From Streptomyces sp. NBC_00448 (GTDB taxonomy: Bacteria > Actinomycetota > Actinomycetes > Streptomycetales > Streptomycetaceae): a stretch of DNA of 64,000 bases. The stretch spans positions 6,069,501 to 6,133,500 of the forward strand of contig NZ_CP107913.1 in NCBI RefSeq assembly GCF_036014115.1, written 5' to 3'. The notes below the pieces were generated by a model that was not told where the DNA came from, ran no database searches, and saw only the letters and a program-made list of their open reading frames with translations. A program made the position numbers and the translations under genes. Positions 58,927 to 64,000 of this stretch are shown in pieces (position 1 is the first letter of the stretch; each line of letters opens with the position of its first letter).

Positions 58927-60456
58927 ATGACCACGGACATCACCAACGCCGCCACCGAGGCCGCGCCCGGCCCGCCCGGCGCCCTGCCGCCCGACCTCGC
59001 CGCGCCGCCCGCGGCCACCACCACGCTGCCGGGCCCGGCCGGTCCGGCGGCCGAACGGCGCCGCTCCACCAGCACGGTGCGCCGGACCGACGTGTTCTCC
59101 GCGGTCGGTGCCGCGGCCGCGTCGCTCGCCCTGACCTGGCTGTTCTTCACCCGCCTCGCGCCGTTCAGCGGCGGCCTCGGCTTCGTGGTGTGCGCGTACG
59201 CGCTGTTCCTCGCGCTGTACGCGCTGCTGGTGTCGTACGACGAGGACGGTCCCACGGTGCGCGACCGGATCGCGTCGGCGATCGTGCACAGCCTGGCCGT
59301 CCTCCTGCTGGTCGCGCTGGGCTTCGTGCTCGTCTACACGCTGTGGTCCGGCCGCAAGGCGCTGCCGCACCTGAACTTCTTCACCCAGGACATGCGCGAG
59401 GCCGGGCCGCTGGACCCGCTGAGCGTCGGCGGTATCCGGCACGCGATCATCGGCACGCTGATCCAGATCGCCATCGGCCTGGTGCTCACCGTGCCGGCCG
59501 GCCTGCTGTGCGCGGTGTTCCTCAACGAGGTGCCCGGCCGCTACGCGCGCTTCGTGCGGACCGTGGTCGAGGCGATGACCGCGCTGCCGTCCATCGTGGC
59601 CGGCCTGTTCGTCTACGCCACCGCCATCCTGGCGGTCGGCCTGGACAAGTCCGGCTTCGCGGCGGCGCTGGCGATCTCGGTGATGATGCTGCCGATCATC
59701 ATCCGGGCGTCCGACGTGGTGATCCGGCTGGTGCCGGGCACCCTGCGGGAGGCGTCGTACGCGCTGGGGGCGCCGCGCTGGCGCACGGTGTGGCACGTGG
59801 TGCTGCCGACGGCCCGGTCCGGGCTGACCACCGCGGTGATCCTGGGCACCGCCCGCGGCGTCGGCGAGACGTCCCCGGTGCTGCTCACCGCGGGGTTCAC
59901 CGCGGTCACCAACTACCAGCCGTTCCACAACCCGATGGTGTCGCTGCCGCTGGCCGCCTTCGAGTTCGTGCAGTCGCCGCAGCCGGCCATGATCGCCCGC
60001 GGCTTCGGCACCGCGTCGGTGCTGGTGGTGCTGGTGCTCGCGCTGTTCGTGGCGGCCCGGGTCGTCGGCGGGCGCGGGCCGGGCGAGTTGACCCGGCGCG
60101 GCACCCACCGGCGGGTGGTCGCGTCCCGGCGCGACCAGGAGCGGTTCGCCCGGCGGGCGGCGCGAAGCGCGGGCGGACGGGCGGAAGCGAGCGAGGTGCG
60201 GACCGAGGCGCTGTGGCGGACCGCGCCGGGCGGCTCCGCCGCGCCTGCCGTTCGTGCCGCACCCGGCGGCCCGGGTGATCCCGGCGACACCACGGCGCAC
60301 GGCGCCTCCTCCGCGCCGACCGGTCCTGCCGCGCCCGTCGGCCCGGGTGACCCCGGCGGCCCGGACACCCCACGTCCCCCCGACACACCAGCCACCACCG
60401 ATCAGGACCAGGAACACCCCGACCAGGGCACCGCACAGGGAGTTGACGGATCGTGA
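58927..60456 (+). CDS. pstA: PstA-like phosphate ABC permease with long tail
   Basis: A 509-residue permease, much longer than usual PstA (~300). A Pro/Ala-rich N-terminus (1-50) precedes two extra membrane segments. The PstA core follows (about 120-375): GGIRHAIIGTLIQIAIGLVLTVPAGLLCAVFLNEV, MTALPSIVAGLFVYATAIL, EAA loop TLREASYALGAPRWRTVWHVVLP and TARGVGETSPVLLTAG. About 125 residues of Arg- then Pro/Gly/Asp-rich tail extend into the cytoplasm. AGGAG lies just before the ATG at 58927. It overlaps the PstS-like gene by 4 bases (GTGA). Confidence 0.87.
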   Translation: MTTDITNAATEAAPGPPGALPPDLAAPPAATTTLPGPAGPAAERRRSTSTVRRTDVFSAVGAAAASLALTWLFFTRLAPFSGGLGFVVCAYALFLALYALLVSYDEDGPTVRDRIASAIVHSLAVLLLVALGFVLVYTLWSGRKALPHLNFFTQDMREAGPLDPLSVGGIRHAIIGTLIQIAIGLVLTVPAGLLCAVFLNEVPGRYARFVRTVVEAMTALPSIVAGLFVYATAILAVGLDKSGFAAALAISVMMLPIIIRASDVVIRLVPGTLREASYALGAPRWRTVWHVVLPTARSGLTTAVILGTARGVGETSPVLLTAGFTAVTNYQPFHNPMVSLPLAAFEFVQSPQPAMIARGFGTASVLVVLVLALFVAARVVGGRGPGELTRRGTHRRVVASRRDQERFARRAARSAGGRAEASEVRTEALWRTAPGGSAAPAVRAAPGGPGDPGDTTAHGASSAPTGPAAPVGPGDPGGPDTPRPPDTPATTDQDQEHPDQGTAQGVDGS

Positions 60457-62150
60457 GAAGGATTCGGGCGGCGGCAGCGGCTCTCGCGCTGCTGATCTGC
60501 TCGCTGCTGGTCCTCGGACAGGGCCCGACCGCCTCGGCGGCGACCTACGCGCGGATCAGCGGCGCGGGCTCCACCTGGAGCCAGAACGCCATCGACCAGT
60601 GGCGCCGCAACGTCACGCAGTACGGCATGACCATCGACTACGCCGGCACCGGCTCCTCCGACGGGCGCCAGCAGTTCCGCAACGGCACCGTCGACTTCGG
60701 GGTGTCCGAGATCCCTTACGGGATGACCGAGTTCGGGGTCCGCGAGGCCCCGCCGACCCGCGGCTACGCCTACATGCCGATCGTGGCCGGTGGCACCGCG
60801 TTCATGTACAACCTGCAGATCGGCGGGAAGCGGGTCACCAACCTGCGGCTGAGCGGCGACACCGTCAGCAAGATCTTCACCGGGAAGATCACCAACTGGT
60901 CGGACAAGCAGATCGCCGCCGACAACCCCGGCCTGACCCTGCCCAGCCGCAAGATCATCCCCGTGGTCCGCTCCGACGGCTCCGGCACCACCGCCCAGTT
61001 CACGCTGTGGATGTCCAAGGAGCACGGCGCCGTCTGGAACGACTACTGCCGGCGCGTCGACAAGCCGGTGCCCTGCGGCCTGACGTCGTACTTCCCGACG
61101 GTCCCCGGCTCCGGCTTCATCTCGCAGTCCGGGTCGCTCGGGGTCTCCGGCTACACCCGGCAGAACTACGCCGACGGCGCCATCACCTACGTCGAATACT
61201 CCTACGCGGTGACCACCGGCTTCCCGGTCGCCAAGATCGAGAACGCGGACGGGTACTACACCGAGCCGACCGCCTCCAACGTCGCGGTCGCGCTGACCCA
61301 GGCGCAGATCAACGACAACAAGAGCTCGTCGCAGTACCTGACGCAGATCCTCGACAACGTCTACCACTACAAGGACGCGCGCACGTATCCGCTGTCCAGC
61401 TACAGCTACATGATCCTGCCGACGAAGGTGGAGGACGGCCTCACCACCGACAAGGGCAGGACGCTGGGCGCGTTCGGCTACTACTTCCTGTGCGAGGGCC
61501 AGCGGCAGGCCGAGCCGCTGGGCTTCTCACCGCTGCCGATCAACCTGGTGCAGGCCGGCTTCGACCAGCTCAGACGGATTCCCGGGGTCGAGGTCCAGAA
61601 CATCAACCTCAAGGGCTGCGACAACCCGACCTTCTCCACCAACGGCACCAACACCCTGGCGAAGAACGCGCCGTTCCCCAAGTCCTGCGACAAGGCCGGG
61701 CCGACGCAGTGCTCCGACGGCACCGGCGGTGCGAGCAGGACCAGGACGCCGGTGAAGTCGTCCGCGTCGGGCGGCAGCTCCACGGCCGGCTCCGGCTCGG
61801 GCGGCGGCGCGAACAGCGGTGGCACCGGGAGCAGTTCGGGGACCACCTCGGGGAGCACCGCGGGGGCGGGTTCGGCGGGCGGCACCTCGGGCGGGGGCAC
61901 CGCGACCGCCACGGCGGGCGGCACCTCCGGCGGCGTCGACCCCGACACCGGTCAGGCGATCGGTGACGCCGGCGGCTCCGGCGACGGCGGCCAGGACATC
62001 GCCGCATCGACCGTGCCGGTGGGCGCCGACTCGTTCTGGGGCCTGCGGACCTGGCTGATGGGCCTGTCCGCGCTGCTGCTGCTCCTCGTCGTGATCGCCC
62101 CGCCGGCCCTCGCCCGCCGGCTCACCGCCAGAGCAGGAGGGCGCAAATGA
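60453..62150 (+). CDS. Membrane-anchored PstS-like phosphate-binding protein
   Basis: A 565-residue exported protein. The signal peptide (MRRIRAAAAALALLICSLLVLGQGPTASAA) is followed by a PstS-type domain (about 33-345): ISGAGSTWSQNAIDQW, YAGTGSSDGRQQF, DFGVSEIPY, FTGKITNWSDKQI and VVRSDGSGTTAQFTLWMS (the phosphate-binding SGTT loop). A ~110-residue Gly/Ser/Thr-rich stalk (about 415-525) leads to one C-terminal membrane helix (WLMGLSALLLLLVVIAPPAL) and a basic end. The usual Cys lipid anchor is replaced by this helix. The GTG start overlaps the permease stop; the stop overlaps the next ATG. Confidence 0.88.
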   Translation: MRRIRAAAAALALLICSLLVLGQGPTASAATYARISGAGSTWSQNAIDQWRRNVTQYGMTIDYAGTGSSDGRQQFRNGTVDFGVSEIPYGMTEFGVREAPPTRGYAYMPIVAGGTAFMYNLQIGGKRVTNLRLSGDTVSKIFTGKITNWSDKQIAADNPGLTLPSRKIIPVVRSDGSGTTAQFTLWMSKEHGAVWNDYCRRVDKPVPCGLTSYFPTVPGSGFISQSGSLGVSGYTRQNYADGAITYVEYSYAVTTGFPVAKIENADGYYTEPTASNVAVALTQAQINDNKSSSQYLTQILDNVYHYKDARTYPLSSYSYMILPTKVEDGLTTDKGRTLGAFGYYFLCEGQRQAEPLGFSPLPINLVQAGFDQLRRIPGVEVQNINLKGCDNPTFSTNGTNTLAKNAPFPKSCDKAGPTQCSDGTGGASRTRTPVKSSASGGSSTAGSGSGGGANSGGTGSSSGTTSGSTAGAGSAGGTSGGGTATATAGGTSGGVDPDTGQAIGDAGGSGDGGQDIAASTVPVGADSFWGLRTWLMGLSALLLLLVVIAPPALARRLTARAGGRK

Positions 62151-64000
62151 CCGCGCGCGACGCCCGACCCCGGGCGAACCGGGGGCTGTTCGTACGCCTC
62201 GGCGGGCTGGGGTGCGCCCTGCTCGCCGCCGTCGGCCTGGTGCTGCTGCCGCTGCCCGCGGCCGGCACGGCGCACGCGGACGACGCCGGCAGCGGGTCCG
62301 CCGTGACGAAGTCCGGTACGAAGGGCACCTGGGACGACTTCACCTCTCTGAAGGTGACCGTCGAGCAGACCAGGGAACTGCGCGGCCAGGGCCTGAAGGT
62401 CAACTGGACCGGCGGCGCCCCGACCGCCATGGCCGACTCCAGCAGGTACGGCTACAACTTCCTCCAGATCATGCAGTGCTGGGGTGACTCGCCGGACGGA
62501 CCCACCCGCGAGCAGTGCGAGATGGGGACGCCGTCCGGCGGCATCGGCCCGTCCCAGACGGCCAGGCGCGAAGTCGGCTTCACGGTCGGTACCGGGCGGT
62601 ACGACCCGCAGGAGACGACGTACACCAGCGGGCAGCAGACCCTGCCGTTCCAGCCGGTGAAGGGCGCCGCCACCACCAACATGAACACGTACTTCAGCAC
62701 GTTGACCAGCAACGAGCAGGACTACGCGCCCACCGCGGCCGACGGCACCGGCTCGGTCGTCTTCAGCCTGACCGACGCGGACTACCTCGGCTGCGGGCAG
62801 GTGCTCAAGGACGGCGTGCCGCCCGAGCCGTGCTGGCTGGTGGTGGTTCCCCGCGGCACCCACGAGCCCGACGGCTCCACCCCTGACCTCGGCGACGGCG
62901 GCCTGGTCACCTCGCCCCTGTCGGCGACGAACTGGGCCCAGCGGATCGTCTTCCGGCTGGACTTCGCACCGGTCGGCGCCTACTGCCCGATCGGGCAGAA
63001 GGAGCGGATGACCACCGGGTCCGAGATGGCCGACGAGGCGATCACCTCGTGGCAGCCGACGATGTGCACCGAGGACAAGATCACCTTCGGCTACGAGTTG
63101 CAGAGCGACGATGTCGGCCGCGGCCAGATCGCCCACCCCAGCGACGGCTCGGCGGGACTGGCCTTCATGGAGTCGCCGATCTCGCCGCCGCCGGACGGCG
63201 CGGCGATCGTGTACGCGCCGGTGGCGGTCTCCGGCCTGGTGATCAGCTACAACGTCGAGGTCGCGGCGTCGACCAAGATGGTGCCGAGAATCCGGCTCAA
63301 TGCCCGGCTGGTCGCCAAGATGCTGACCCTTTCCTACCAGTGGGACGTGCCGGGCCCGGACATCCCGCGCGGAAAACTGTCGGCGCGGAACGCGGAGGGT
63401 CTTTCCAAGGACCCGGAGTTCCTGAAACTCAATCCGGATCTCGGGAACGACCCGGGTTCCAGCCAGATCGAGGGTATCGCGCTTCCGCAGAGCTCCGGCG
63501 ACTTCACCGCGGAACTATGGCGCTGGCTGCGTTCCGACCCGGACGCGAAGAGTTTCCTGGCGGGAAAGCCGGACCCCTGGGGAATGACGATCAATCCCTA
63601 CTTCCTCTCGTTGAAACCGGCCACGTCCGCCATCGCGGACTACCCGAGGCCCGATCCGACGTCGTACACGCCGTCCGCCCAGTACCCGAACCTGCTGATC
63701 GACAGCACCGCGACCAATCCGTACAACGCCGACCTGCACGGCGACGCGACCAGGGTGCTGTCCGCGGCGCAGCCCGGCGCGACGGGCGCGGACCTCATCG
63801 CCCAGCCGCCGAAGCTGCAGACCGGTATGTCCCTGCCGGGGAAGTTCTTCTCCTTCGGTGTGACCGACGCGGCCACCGCCTCCCGCTACCGGCTCGGCGT
63901 CGCCGAACTGCTCAACCCCGCCGGCCAGTGGGTCTCCCCGACCACCGACTCCCTGACCAAGGCGGTGGCGGGCTGGAAGGCCGGCTCCACCAAGGGTGTG
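62147..64000 (+). CDS. Large exported PstS-related surface protein, 3' end missing
   Basis: The first 618 codons of an exported protein whose frame is still open at the window edge. The ATG overlaps the previous stop (ATGA) and has AGGAGG at 6 bases. A signal peptide (LFVRLGGLGCALLAAVGLVLLPLPAAGTAHA) precedes TKGTWDDFTSLKVTVEQTRELRGQGLKVNWTGG. A Cys-containing domain follows, then from about residue 345 a binding-protein-like part with IVYAPVAVSGLVISYNVE, RLNARLVAKMLTLSYQ and EFLKLNPDLGN, recalling the PstS fold. Repeated Trp/Pro/Tyr motifs suggest a cell-surface role. It may be a second binding or scaffold component for the Pst-like transporter; the function is unproven. Confidence 0.78.
   Translation, partial: MTARDARPRANRGLFVRLGGLGCALLAAVGLVLLPLPAAGTAHADDAGSGSAVTKSGTKGTWDDFTSLKVTVEQTRELRGQGLKVNWTGGAPTAMADSSRYGYNFLQIMQCWGDSPDGPTREQCEMGTPSGGIGPSQTARREVGFTVGTGRYDPQETTYTSGQQTLPFQPVKGAATTNMNTYFSTLTSNEQDYAPTAADGTGSVVFSLTDADYLGCGQVLKDGVPPEPCWLVVVPRGTHEPDGSTPDLGDGGLVTSPLSATNWAQRIVFRLDFAPVGAYCPIGQKERMTTGSEMADEAITSWQPTMCTEDKITFGYELQSDDVGRGQIAHPSDGSAGLAFMESPISPPPDGAAIVYAPVAVSGLVISYNVEVAASTKMVPRIRLNARLVAKMLTLSYQWDVPGPDIPRGKLSARNAEGLSKDPEFLKLNPDLGNDPGSSQIEGIALPQSSGDFTAELWRWLRSDPDAKSFLAGKPDPWGMTINPYFLSLKPATSAIADYPRPDPTSYTPSAQYPNLLIDSTATNPYNADLHGDATRVLSAAQPGATGADLIAQPPKLQTGMSLPGKFFSFGVTDAATASRYRLGVAELLNPAGQWVSPTTDSLTKAVAGWKAGSTKGV

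Overview
The window is chromosomal DNA of a high-GC actinomycete, almost certainly a Streptomyces or a close Streptomycetaceae relative. The evidence is very high G+C with strong G/C at third codon positions, many GTG starts and 4-base ATGA/GTGA overlaps, a complete sdhCDAB operon, the AfsQ1/AfsQ2/SigQ signalling locus with its binding box, and a gene order that, from memory, resembles the S. coelicolor SCO4850-SCO4910 core region. I see no tRNA, rRNA, CRISPR array, insertion sequence or prophage.

Layout. 1-4055: an MMPL exporter cut by the left edge, divergent from an OmpR-type response regulator and histidine kinase. 4156-6092: an MFS exporter divergent from a MarR regulator, with a repeated palindrome between them. 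6140-9517: a short orphan DUF4132-tail protein, then a MoaD/ubiquitin-like protein ending in Gly-Gly, coupled to an 818-residue DUF4132 protein. 9701-13123: sdhBADC. 13283-18722: OHCU decarboxylase, an ECF sigma factor with a membrane partner, a B12-dependent acyl-CoA mutase and a TetR regulator. 18816-28300: a nonulosonic-acid (sialic/Kdn-type) glycopolymer cluster with a synthase, a CMP-sugar synthetase fused to a HAD phosphatase, and several glycosyltransferases. 28387-32311: a DUF3152 metalloprotease-like protein divergent from a second AfsQ-like regulator/kinase/lipoprotein operon. 32574-35926: a leaderless MarR gene with an MFS exporter, then an M20D amidohydrolase.

36081-45553 is a nucleoside uptake and salvage block: BMP lipoprotein, ABC ATPase, two permeases, cytidine deaminase, thymidine phosphorylase and adenosine deaminase. 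The pathway continues at 52383-55762 with deoC and two aldehyde dehydrogenase genes, which would turn deoxyribose 5-phosphate into glyceraldehyde 3-phosphate and acetaldehyde and then oxidise the acetaldehyde. Four promoter regions of these genes carry versions of one palindrome (consensus ATCTACGCGCGTAGAT), pointing to a shared regulator not encoded here. Between the two blocks lie two small secreted proteins, VanZ, afsQ3-afsQ2-afsQ1, sigQ and a uridine kinase-like gene.

56358-64000: a PH-domain membrane protein, a DUF1508 protein and the start of a Pst-like phosphate transporter operon. This operon has two permeases, a membrane-anchored PstS-like protein and a second large exported protein cut by the right edge. 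Intergenic gaps carry at least five related palindromic repeats.

The observations I would follow first are the Gly-Gly ubiquitin-like/DUF4132 pair, the shared nucleoside palindrome, the duplicated AfsQ-type system with its own AfsQ1-like box, and the unusual Pst cluster.
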